DNA from: a bacterium
GTDB lineage: Bacteria; Spirochaetota; Leptospiria; Leptospirales; Leptonemataceae
Assembly (NCBI GenBank): GCA_024742665.1
Contig: JANSYA010000012.1
Span: 58,435-122,434 of the forward strand
Length of the DNA stretch: 64,000 nucleotides
Reading direction: 5' to 3'
The notes beneath the pieces were generated by a model that saw only the letters and a list, made by a program, of their open reading frames with translations, did not search any database and was not told where the DNA came from. Positions 34,716 through 42,086 of this stretch are shown piece by piece. Made by a program: the position numbers and the translations under genes. How positions within the stretch are numbered: the stretch's first letter is position 1; every line of letters starts with the position of its first letter.

Positions 34716-35354
34716 ATGGGACGCACAATCGGTATCGCAGACGATCATTTGATTATCGCACAGGGGCTGGAGCTTGCGCTGGAAAAGTATCTGCCGTCGG
34801 CAAGCGTGAAGTTGATCGCGGTGAACGGAGACGAACTGCTCGCGGGCCTGGAGCGCGAAGCGCTCGACCTGGTCGTTCTGGACTTGAACATGCCCGGCTG
34901 GGACGGCTTTCAACTGCTGCGCAAAATTAAGAAGGCCTGGCCCCGGACGATCGTCATTATCTTCAGCGTTGCAAACAACGTGGGCAGCATGAAGAAAGCC
35001 CTGGAAAACGGCGCCCATTCCTATATCGGTAAGACCGACGAGAACGGAGTTCGTTCGATCGTCGAAGCGATTCAAAACGCGTTTAAGGGCGAACCGACCT
35101 TTCGCGGTCTGCAGGAAGACCAGCCGGGCAATCTCAGCCTCGGCCCGAAAGAAAAGGGGCTCCTGCTCGCCTGGGATCGGGGCATTGTAGATATTGCCTC
35201 GCTGTGTCAGCATCTGTCGCGGCTGGAAGGCACCCAGCTGTCCCGGGACGCTGTGCAGAAACGTCGCCAGCGAGTCACCCGGAAGCTTGGCGAGAAGGCC
35301 GGGACCCCGGAAAGTTCACTGGTTACACGCGCCAGGACTCTGGGATTAATATAA
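34716..35354 (+). CDS. NarL/LuxR-type response regulator
   Basis: The 212-residue regulator has a receiver domain with acidic pocket DD (residues 9-10), the phospho-acceptor Asp in LVVLDLNMPGWDGF, a Ser in IIFSVANN and the Lys in SYIGKTDENG. The C-terminal DNA-binding domain is divergent: DIASLCQHLSRLEGTQLSRD then AVQKRRQRVTRKLGEKAG occupies the LuxR-HTH position. The ATG at 34716 opens MGRTIGIADDHLII. It lies 80 bp upstream of the CqsA-like synthase on the same strand. In Legionella the lqs cluster likewise pairs a response regulator (LqsR) with LqsA and LqsS, so it is the best candidate output of this circuit. Confidence 0.85.
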   Translation: MGRTIGIADDHLIIAQGLELALEKYLPSASVKLIAVNGDELLAGLEREALDLVVLDLNMPGWDGFQLLRKIKKAWPRTIVIIFSVANNVGSMKKALENGAHSYIGKTDENGVRSIVEAIQNAFKGEPTFRGLQEDQPGNLSLGPKEKGLLLAWDRGIVDIASLCQHLSRLEGTQLSRDAVQKRRQRVTRKLGEKAGTPESSLVTRARTLGLI

Positions 35355-35377
35355 TTACGTAAAATCGTAGCTGACAG

Positions 35378-35423
35378 ATGTCCAGGTGGGGACCAGACCT
35401 GTCCCCATTTGTCCAGGTCTGGT
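35378..35423 (+). promoter_or_regulatory. mutually exclusive hairpins before autoinducer synthase
   Basis: After an ATGTCCAGG element (35378), two stems compete for the same bases: TGGGGAC/GTCCCCA (35387-35407) and the 10-bp ACCAGACCTG/CAGGTCTGGT (35392-35423). The layout resembles an attenuator or a protein-modulated leader, and ends just before the GTG start at 35436. No strong T-run follows, so control of translation or factor binding is more likely than intrinsic termination. Confidence 0.5.
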
Positions 35424-35435
35424 ATTACACTGCAT

Positions 35436-36644
35436 GTGCCTGAATTCCTGTTGCGCAAGGCTCGAAGCCACGCGGAACGGGTGAATTCTAACTGGCAGGC
35501 GAAATTCATTACCCGCCCCTCGGTCGAGACGCCGCCGGCTGACTCGGTCTGGTTGCAGAGCAACGACTATCTCAGTCTCGGCTACGAACCGGCGATCAGT
35601 GCGGCCTGGCGAAACGAACTGGGCCAGGGCGGTCTGTCGGTCATGATGTCGGCGGTCTTCGAGCGCGAAGGCAACCTGGCCGGTCTGTTCGAAAAAGAAA
35701 TCGCGCGACATATGGGCGCCGAAAGCGCCATTCTATGTCAAAGCGGCTTCGCCGCGAACTGCGGTCTGATCGAAGTGCTCGCGCGCCTCGGCGTGCCGGT
35801 CTATATCGACTTTCTCGCGCATCGTTCTATGTGGTTCGGCGCGATGGGCGGCGGCGTGCGGCCCGTGCCTTTTTTACATAACTCGACCGGCGATCTGGAA
35901 AAACGCGTCAGACGCCACGGCCCTGGAATCATTCTGATCGATTCCGTCTACAGCGCGACCGGGGCCGTGGCGCCTCTGCGGGACTTCGCCAACTTCGCGC
36001 TGGTCAACGACTGCGTGCTGGTCGTCGATGAATCTCATTCACTTGGCACCCACGGAAGATGGGGCGAAGGCATGGTCGCCCGGGACGGCCTCGAGCATCT
36101 CGTGCACTATCGCACGGCGAGCCTGGCGAAAGCCTTTTGCGGTCCCGGGGGAGTAATCGTCGGCGACTATGACTTACTGGAGATGCTGCGCTTCGAAGGC
36201 GCGCCTCAGGTTTTCAGTTCGGCGACTCTGTCCTGCAACGCCGCCGGTTTTCTGGAGGCGCTGAGAATCATTCGTCGGAGCGGCGCGCGTCGCCGCCGTT
36301 TGCGAACGAACGCGATGCGAATGCGCAGAGGACTGCGGGATAAGGGTTTGCGCCTGGGCAATACCGAGTCTCAGATCATGTCGCTCTATCCCGGCCCGGA
36401 GAAAACGACGGTGGCAGTGAAATCCTTTCTGGAAAAGCGCGGCGTCTTCGGTTCCGTTTTCGCCTGGCCGGCGACGCCGCGCAATCGTTCGCTGATTCGT
36501 TTTTCAGTGCGACAGGATCATACGCGCTCCGAGCTGCAGCGAGTCATCGACGCCTGCGGCGAACTGGCCCTGGAATTCAACGTGCAGCTGTGGCGGCCCC
36601 TGGCTGAATTTGCGCGGCCGGAAAGTGCAGTAAAAACTCGGTGA
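35436..36644 (+). CDS. cqsA: CqsA/LqsA-type alpha-hydroxyketone autoinducer synthase
   Basis: This is a 402-residue PLP enzyme of the alpha-oxoamine synthase fold. It matches CqsA rather than BioF/KBL at diagnostic points: LQSNDYLSLG, YIDFLAHRSMWFGA, RHGPGIILIDSVYSATG, VVDESHSLGTHG, TASLAKAF with the PLP Lys about 232, ESQIMSL, and VFGSVFAWPATPRNRSLIRF. CqsA condenses an acyl-CoA with S-adenosylmethionine to make CAI-1-type signals; the substrate chain here is unknown. The GTG at 35436 (VPEFLLRK) aligns with the CqsA N-terminus; a TTG at 35409 is possible. It is convergent with, and overlaps by 68 bp, the CqsS-like kinase, and is preceded by a response regulator. Confidence 0.92.
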   Translation: MPEFLLRKARSHAERVNSNWQAKFITRPSVETPPADSVWLQSNDYLSLGYEPAISAAWRNELGQGGLSVMMSAVFEREGNLAGLFEKEIARHMGAESAILCQSGFAANCGLIEVLARLGVPVYIDFLAHRSMWFGAMGGGVRPVPFLHNSTGDLEKRVRRHGPGIILIDSVYSATGAVAPLRDFANFALVNDCVLVVDESHSLGTHGRWGEGMVARDGLEHLVHYRTASLAKAFCGPGGVIVGDYDLLEMLRFEGAPQVFSSATLSCNAAGFLEALRIIRRSGARRRRLRTNAMRMRRGLRDKGLRLGNTESQIMSLYPGPEKTTVAVKSFLEKRGVFGSVFAWPATPRNRSLIRFSVRQDHTRSELQRVIDACGELALEFNVQLWRPLAEFARPESAVKTR

Positions 36645-37878
36645 AGGGCCGGGGACCTTTCCTGGCCCGGACCGCGATGCGTCCGCCGGCTCGGTGCATG
36701 AACTGCTTGCAGTAGGCGAGTCCCAGGCCCAGTCCCGCCGGGCGTCCTGTGAAATAACTCTCGAAAACAAAAGGCAGGTCTTCCGTCGGAATGCCGCAGG
36801 CGTCGTCGCAAAAAGAGATCGTATTCTGACGTCGCCCGCGCTCCAGACGAATTTGAATATGTCCCTGCTGCGCTTCGCCGATGGCGTTCATGGCGTTGTT
36901 GATTAAATTGCGAATGACGTGTACGAAGGGTTCGAGGGGCGCCTCAATATCGAAGTCATCTCCAGCGTGCAATTGAATCAAATCGATGCGCTCGAAGGCG
37001 CCGCTAATGCCGTAGGGGTAGGTGTCGATCGCGCGCTGAATCGCGGAACGAGCTGAGATGACGGAGCGTGGTTCCAGAGTCTCTTCGGGCGGCACCGCAA
37101 AAGACAAAATTTCTCGCGCCGATTTTACGGCCTGGTGGCCCTCTGCGATCGCGGAGTCTACGATTGCGAGCAAGCGCGGACGATCTTCGACGTGGGGGCG
37201 AATGCCCTGCAGCGCGAGATTCACCGCGCTGATCGGCGTCAGGGTCTGGTGCAAAATGGTCGCGGCCCAGGTGTTAATATTCTCGATGCCGCTGCGTTCC
37301 ACCGAGCGGCGGTGCAGATTCAATAGATTGGTGACGGCCACGAGGAAGATCATTACGAATCCAAAGGCCGCCAGCTGTTGGCCCTGACTCAAGGGCTGCG
37401 TCGTCGATAGCAATTCAATCTCCGGCAAAGCGCCGACAATCGCCAGCTCCGTAAGATAGGCGGCGGCTGTGCCCAGCAGCCATACCAGGAAGGCGACGCG
37501 AAAGTTCGGAAAAAACAAAATCAACACGACGACCGCCGCCATCAGAGAGCCGACCCAGAAGACGTTGTAGTCGTTGCGCAGCATCATAAACGTAAAAAAG
37601 AACGGCAGGCAAAAGGCCGTCGCGACGATCCAGTAAACGCCGAGAAAGGCGGGATACAAACGCAAGCGCGCTTCCCAGATCAACGGCGCCGCGGCGGCGG
37701 CCGCTGCAAGTCTCAGCAGCAGGTTTTCGTACGGCAGCGGTACGATAAATTCCCAGATCACATAATAGCCCGGGTACAATACCGCGCCCAGAATTCCAAC
37801 CAGGCGTAATTTACCCCGCGTATGGGCCAGACTCTGGGAAACGAGCAGATTGTAGCCTTTGTGGATCACGGAGCGCAT
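36577..37878 (-). CDS. cqsS: CqsS-like alpha-hydroxyketone sensor histidine kinase
   Basis: The 433-residue protein has a six-helix membrane sensor matching CqsS (LVGILGAVLYPGYYVIWEF, PYENLLLRLAAA, FCLPFFFTFMMLRNDY). The kinase follows with His210 in ILHQTLTPISAV; the usual H-E-x-R-N-P is H-Q-x-L-T-P. N-box is HVIRNLINNAMNAI. G1 reads DDACGI instead of D-x-G-x-G, and G2 is GLGLGLAYC. Unlike Vibrio CqsS there is no C-terminal receiver, so it must pass phosphate to a separate regulator, plausibly the one at 34716. The altered H-box and G1 leave kinase strength uncertain. The 3' end overlaps the synthase. Confidence 0.9.
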   Translation of the reverse strand: MRSVIHKGYNLLVSQSLAHTRGKLRLVGILGAVLYPGYYVIWEFIVPLPYENLLLRLAAAAAAAPLIWEARLRLYPAFLGVYWIVATAFCLPFFFTFMMLRNDYNVFWVGSLMAAVVVLILFFPNFRVAFLVWLLGTAAAYLTELAIVGALPEIELLSTTQPLSQGQQLAAFGFVMIFLVAVTNLLNLHRRSVERSGIENINTWAATILHQTLTPISAVNLALQGIRPHVEDRPRLLAIVDSAIAEGHQAVKSAREILSFAVPPEETLEPRSVISARSAIQRAIDTYPYGISGAFERIDLIQLHAGDDFDIEAPLEPFVHVIRNLINNAMNAIGEAQQGHIQIRLERGRRQNTISFCDDACGIPTEDLPFVFESYFTGRPAGLGLGLAYCKQFMHRAGGRIAVRARKGPRPFTEFLLHFPAAQIQPGAATAAR

Positions 37879-37948
37879 ATGGCTGAATTTCGATTCGAAG
37901 GCCCCTTGTGCAACGGGAAATCCCGCCAGGATCCGAAATAATAACTGG

Positions 37949-37980
37949 ACATATATTATATTCTAGAATATAATATATGT
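37949..37980. promoter_or_regulatory. perfect 32-bp palindrome, probable TetR operator
   Basis: The palindrome is centred on TCTAGA, with half-site ACATATATTATATTC. It lies 18 bp before the TetR gene start and 71 bp before the divergent kinase start. It is AT-only apart from a few positions in a GC-rich genome. Autoregulation by the adjacent TetR protein is likely, and control of the kinase gene is possible. Confidence 0.75.
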
Positions 37981-37997
37981 TATACGAGGAGACTGAT

Positions 37998-38615
37998 ATG
38001 GGACGCAGCGCGCATTTTACGGATCAGCATTTTATCGCCGCGGCGCAGGCCGTGATCGCCGAAGAAGGCCCCGGCGGCCTGACGATTCAAAAGATCGCGG
38101 CCCGGGCCGGCGCGACTACCGGTTCGGTATACCATCGTTTTGATTCTCTGGACGTCATCGCCGCGACCGCACGCCTGGAGGCCGCCGAGAGCTTTCAGCG
38201 GGATTTCGCGGAGACTTTGCGAGCGCAGGCCCATCAGAATCTATACGCGGTGGTCGAAGCGGGGGCCCTGCATACGCCGGCCTGGTCTCGCCGCCATCTC
38301 GTGCGGGCGCGGGTGCTGCTGCGACAGGAGGCCTTCGAGCCCGATCCGGCGCCTCTGCCGGAGGACCTGCGGCGTCGAGCTCAGAAACTGGAGCGGGGTC
38401 TGCGCGCGTTGTTTCTGCCCCTGGCGCAGAACTTCGAGCGGGGCGGTCGCGGGGAACGCTTGCAGCTGCTGCAATTTTTACTCGCGGACATGCCTCTGGC
38501 GGCCGTGAAGCCGCACCTGAAGAACGGGCAGAAGCCGCCGGCCTTTGTCGACGCCGTCATTCGCAAAAGCGTGCAGGCTTTCGAAAAAGAATTATTAAGA
38601 GAATCACGCAAATAG
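37998..38615 (+). CDS. TetR-family transcriptional regulator
   Basis: The 205-residue protein has an N-terminal TetR helix-turn-helix (LTIQKIAARAGATTGSVYHR, then FDSLDVIA) and a C-terminal ligand domain without recognised specificity. The start MGRSAHFTDQ at 37998 follows GAGGAG by 7 bp. The perfect palindrome immediately upstream is its likely operator. It forms a two-gene unit with an SRPBCC-like gene (15 bp). Its location between the quorum-sensing kinase and glycan genes does not reveal the inducer. Confidence 0.9.
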   Translation: MGRSAHFTDQHFIAAAQAVIAEEGPGGLTIQKIAARAGATTGSVYHRFDSLDVIAATARLEAAESFQRDFAETLRAQAHQNLYAVVEAGALHTPAWSRRHLVRARVLLRQEAFEPDPAPLPEDLRRRAQKLERGLRALFLPLAQNFERGGRGERLQLLQFLLADMPLAAVKPHLKNGQKPPAFVDAVIRKSVQAFEKELLRESRK

Positions 38616-38630
38616 AACAGGGAGCTACAA

Positions 38631-39125
38631 ATGAAGGTTATAAACATCCATGAGCGGCGAGTGCGCACGAAACGAGACCTTGCCGCGGAAGTATTTGAAA
38701 GTCTGGCGACGAAGCGCGATCGTCTCTGGCCCCGGCGAAAGTGGCCGGCCATCCGTCTCGACGCTTCGAAAGCGGAGCACGGGCGCGGGGGGCACGGGCC
38801 CATTCGCTATCGCGTTACGGAACATCGACCGGGGGAGAAAACCATTTTCGAATTCGAAGACGCCGGACTTTCACGGGGCCTGGAGGGCCGTCACTATTTC
38901 GAGCTCGTGCAGCATGATGCGGAAGAATTCACCGCGCGTCACGTCATCGAAGCGCGCCTGAGCGGAGCGGCGCTTCTATTCTGGCCGCTGGTCATTCGTC
39001 CCCTGCACGACGCTCTGGTCGAAGACGCACTGGACAATTTCGAACGGGCGACGACGGAATCCGTGGCCCGGGAGAATCGCTACAGTCCGTACGTGAAGCT
39101 GCTGCGGGCCGCGATCGTGCGCTGA
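38631..39125 (+). CDS. SRPBCC-like small protein
   Basis: The 164-residue protein starts behind AGGGAGC. The fold order (IHERRV, EVFESLATKRDRLWP, HGPIRYRVTEHRPGEKTIFE, FELVQHDAEEFTARHVIEA, a long C-terminal helix) resembles START/SRPBCC ligand-binding proteins. No catalytic residues are evident. It is co-transcribed with the TetR regulator, so it may bind or process the TetR ligand. The assignment is by pattern. Confidence 0.65.
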   Translation: MKVINIHERRVRTKRDLAAEVFESLATKRDRLWPRRKWPAIRLDASKAEHGRGGHGPIRYRVTEHRPGEKTIFEFEDAGLSRGLEGRHYFELVQHDAEEFTARHVIEARLSGAALLFWPLVIRPLHDALVEDALDNFERATTESVARENRYSPYVKLLRAAIVR

Positions 39126-39236
39126 ATTCGGCGGCCATGCGCCGGAGTTTCGATTACAACTGAAGCGGCCGGAGCATTTGCGCCCCGGAGGCGCTTGACC
39201 TGTTCGGAGGGTTTCGGGAGGTTGCAGTCGATCGAA

Positions 39237-42086
39237 ATGCTCTGGTTTTGCGCCATCCTTATGACAATTCTGGCGGCTTATGCCGTCGGTTATTACCTGA
39301 GTCTGTTCGTCTTTCTGGCGGACCGCCCCTGGCGTCGGGATCCCGCGGGCTCCGGTGCTGTGCATTCGGATCAGCATGCAGATCACGCCCCTGCATTAGA
39401 AACGGTCGCGGTTCTGGTGCCCGCTCGAAACGAAGGGGAGCGCGTACTGCGCGTGCTGCGGTCTTTATTCGAGCAGGACTATGCCGGGCCGATAGAAATC
39501 TATTTGCTGATGAAAGACGAAGCGGATTCTTCCGCGCCGTACTTAAGCAGCGCTTTTCCCGACTCGGCCTTCGCCGCCCGCCTGCCGTCAGGCGAAATTG
39601 CCGCGCTGAAGGACGAACCGCCGTCGATCGAGCTGCGCCGGCTGGATCTGTTCGCAGAAGATGCGGATGACGTAAATAGCGGGGAGCGCGCCTCCGCCGT
39701 GAACAAAAACGCCGCCGGCCCGCGCCGGGGACGGGTCATTCTGGCCGGGGCCGACGGCAAAAGCGAAAAGATTAACCGCGCCGTTCTGGAACTTAAGGCG
39801 AAGTTCACGGCGATCATCGACTGCGATCATCAGGCGGATCCGGCCTGGATTCGAAGCTCGCTGGATTTGCTGCGCGAAAAAAACGCCCGCTTCGTTCAGG
39901 CCCGGCGCAAACCGATTTTCGCCGGCGGCCTGTTTCGCCTCTGGGATTCTTTACATCAGCACATTGGCTGCGAACTTTTTAACGTGGCCTTCGCGCGCCT
40001 GGGCCTGACCGTTTTTTTCACGGGTACGACGGCGGTGCTTGAAACGCGGCTGCTGAAAGAAAATCCGCTGCGCATTTGCATCACCGAAGACGCGGATTTC
40101 AGTTATCAGCTGGTTTTAAACGGCGAGAAGATCATCCACAATCCCTGGCACGGATCCGACGAAGAGGTTTCGCCGAATCTCTACAGTTTTTTCTCGCGCC
40201 GCCGCCGGTGGGCCAACGGACATACCGCGACTTTTTTACGACATCTGCCGCGCCTGCGTTCCGCGCCAATCGGCTGGCTGGCGCGACTGCAGTTTTTATT
40301 TCACGGGCTGCACTATCTCGTCGCGCCGATGGTCGCTGTTTTGCATTTGGGGATTGGAACGTACTTCGCGCGGGAGATGGCGCCGGTGCATATACTCGCG
40401 GCTCTGGCCACCGCGCTCGGTCTTGCCACGCGCTTTTCTTATTCCCGTCGCGAGACGACGGGGGCCGGGCCGGAACAAAAGGGCGTGCGTTTCGCTGAGA
40501 TTACGGCGCTGAGTCTCTGGTTCTTTCCGGCCTTCCTGATCGCCATGAATTTGTTGCTGGCGATTCTGGCCCGCGATATGCCCCGCGCGGTTTTGCCGGT
40601 GCCGCTGGCTTTGCAGATCGTCGGATTGGTATCTTTCGCCGCGCCGGCGATCGTTTTACTGGGAGGGCTGGCGGGCTATCGACAGCTGAGCTTCGGAACA
40701 TTCTGCGCGGTTGTATGCACCTATCCGCTCGCCTTCTTTCTTGATATCGCCGGAGTTCTGATGGGTTTCAGCGATCTGCTGCGGGGTTGGAATCCGTGGC
40801 ATGCGATCACGCGTACTGAATCAAAGGTCGGCGCCGATGCGGACGCAGGCGATGCGCCGAACAACGCGGGCCGGGCGAGCGGTGTCTTCGCGGCCGTGTC
40901 GCTGGAACCGGTTGTGAACATCCGAAATAGCTGGCGAATTCGCGCGCTCTGGGCGGCAATGACCCGTGGCATGCGCCGCGGACCATCGCGCCTGTCGCCT
41001 GCGAAAACGAATATGCAAACTTCCGCGGAAATTGATCTAAGTCCAATAAAGAGCAATGTTGTGTTTAAATATCTGCGCGTTCTAGCGCCTGTCAGTATCG
41101 TCGCTTTTGTAATCGGAGCCCTGGCCTATACGCCGCGCGCGAAGATCCCGGAGGCCGGCAACGCCTGCGTCGTGCGTGAACACGACAGTCATCCCTGGAT
41201 TGTCGCGCCCGAAAAGCTGAGCGGCTACTGCGATGAGTCGCCGGCGGCGTCTGGAGCTGTGAGAGCGGAAAGAACGGGCGGCGGATTCGGCACATTTTCT
41301 CTGACCCGTTCTGATGATTTTCGCACGCTGGATACGAACTACTGGGACCGCATGGACGCGACCTTCGAGTGTAATCTGGCGCGCTTTCGCCCGGCGAATG
41401 TTCGCATTGCGGATGACGGAGAAGTGCGCTTTCTGCTTGAGCCGGGCGACTTCGGCGATCGGCGATACGCCTCGGGTTCGATCGTAACGAAAGACGCGCC
41501 TGGAGCGCAGCATCTTTACGGCCGCTTCGAGGTTACGCTTAAGCCGGCCAGAGTCTCCGGCGTTTTGACCGCCTTCTTTTTGTATCGCTTCGATCCCTGG
41601 CAGGAGATCGACGCCGAGTTCCTGGGCAACGATACGACGAAGCTATTGCTAAATGTTTTTTATAATCCCGGGGAGGTCGGCGACAAATACAACTACGGCT
41701 ATCGCGGCACGCCCGTCGTCATCGATCTGGGCTTTGACGCGGCCGAAGACTTTCACACTTACGCCATCGAATGGGATCCGGACGAGATTCGCTGGTTCGT
41801 CGACGATCGATTGGTTCACACCCGGCCCGCGGGCCAGCCGACGCCGATCCCGCATCTGCCGATGCGCTTTCACCTGAACGCCTGGCCGATTTGCAGCGAA
41901 GAGCTGGCCGGTCCCTTCGACGCCGCCGCGCTGCCGGTGGAAGCGCGCTTTCGTTCCGTGCGAGTTTATGAATATCGGCCCGCGGCCTTTCCGTCTTATT
42001 CGCGCCTGATCGATTCGCTGTTGTCGCCGACGCCCCACGCGGGCGGCTGGCGCAAAGACGCGCAGTGGCTGCAGCCGCGGCCTTAG
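39237..42086 (+). CDS. GT2 glycosyltransferase fused to GH16 glycosidase domain
   Basis: This 949-residue fusion starts with a TM helix (MLWFCAILMTILAAYAVGYY). A processive GT2 domain has VLVPARNEGERV, IIDCDHQAD, EDADFSYQL and a [QR]xxRW-like RRRRW at about residue 335. Four or more TM helices occupy about 345-530. After another TM (about 620) comes an exported GH16 domain with LYGRFEVTLK and the catalytic E-I-D-A-E (WQEIDAEFLGND), then HTYAIEWDPDEIRWFVDD. The enzyme probably builds a beta-glucan inside and trims or transglycosylates it outside. TTG 39195 is an alternative start. Its TAG overlaps the stop of the convergent GT39 gene. Confidence 0.9.
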   Translation: MLWFCAILMTILAAYAVGYYLSLFVFLADRPWRRDPAGSGAVHSDQHADHAPALETVAVLVPARNEGERVLRVLRSLFEQDYAGPIEIYLLMKDEADSSAPYLSSAFPDSAFAARLPSGEIAALKDEPPSIELRRLDLFAEDADDVNSGERASAVNKNAAGPRRGRVILAGADGKSEKINRAVLELKAKFTAIIDCDHQADPAWIRSSLDLLREKNARFVQARRKPIFAGGLFRLWDSLHQHIGCELFNVAFARLGLTVFFTGTTAVLETRLLKENPLRICITEDADFSYQLVLNGEKIIHNPWHGSDEEVSPNLYSFFSRRRRWANGHTATFLRHLPRLRSAPIGWLARLQFLFHGLHYLVAPMVAVLHLGIGTYFAREMAPVHILAALATALGLATRFSYSRRETTGAGPEQKGVRFAEITALSLWFFPAFLIAMNLLLAILARDMPRAVLPVPLALQIVGLVSFAAPAIVLLGGLAGYRQLSFGTFCAVVCTYPLAFFLDIAGVLMGFSDLLRGWNPWHAITRTESKVGADADAGDAPNNAGRASGVFAAVSLEPVVNIRNSWRIRALWAAMTRGMRRGPSRLSPAKTNMQTSAEIDLSPIKSNVVFKYLRVLAPVSIVAFVIGALAYTPRAKIPEAGNACVVREHDSHPWIVAPEKLSGYCDESPAASGAVRAERTGGGFGTFSLTRSDDFRTLDTNYWDRMDATFECNLARFRPANVRIADDGEVRFLLEPGDFGDRRYASGSIVTKDAPGAQHLYGRFEVTLKPARVSGVLTAFFLYRFDPWQEIDAEFLGNDTTKLLLNVFYNPGEVGDKYNYGYRGTPVVIDLGFDAAEDFHTYAIEWDPDEIRWFVDDRLVHTRPAGQPTPIPHLPMRFHLNAWPICSEELAGPFDAAALPVEARFRSVRVYEYRPAAFPSYSRLIDSLLSPTPHAGGWRKDAQWLQPRP

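Noticed and set aside
35436..36644. Biotin synthesis enzyme BioF or 2-amino-3-ketobutyrate CoA ligase
   Set aside because: General fold is shared, but the diagnostic blocks match CqsA and the neighbours are a CqsS-like sensor and a regulator rather than bio or tdh genes.
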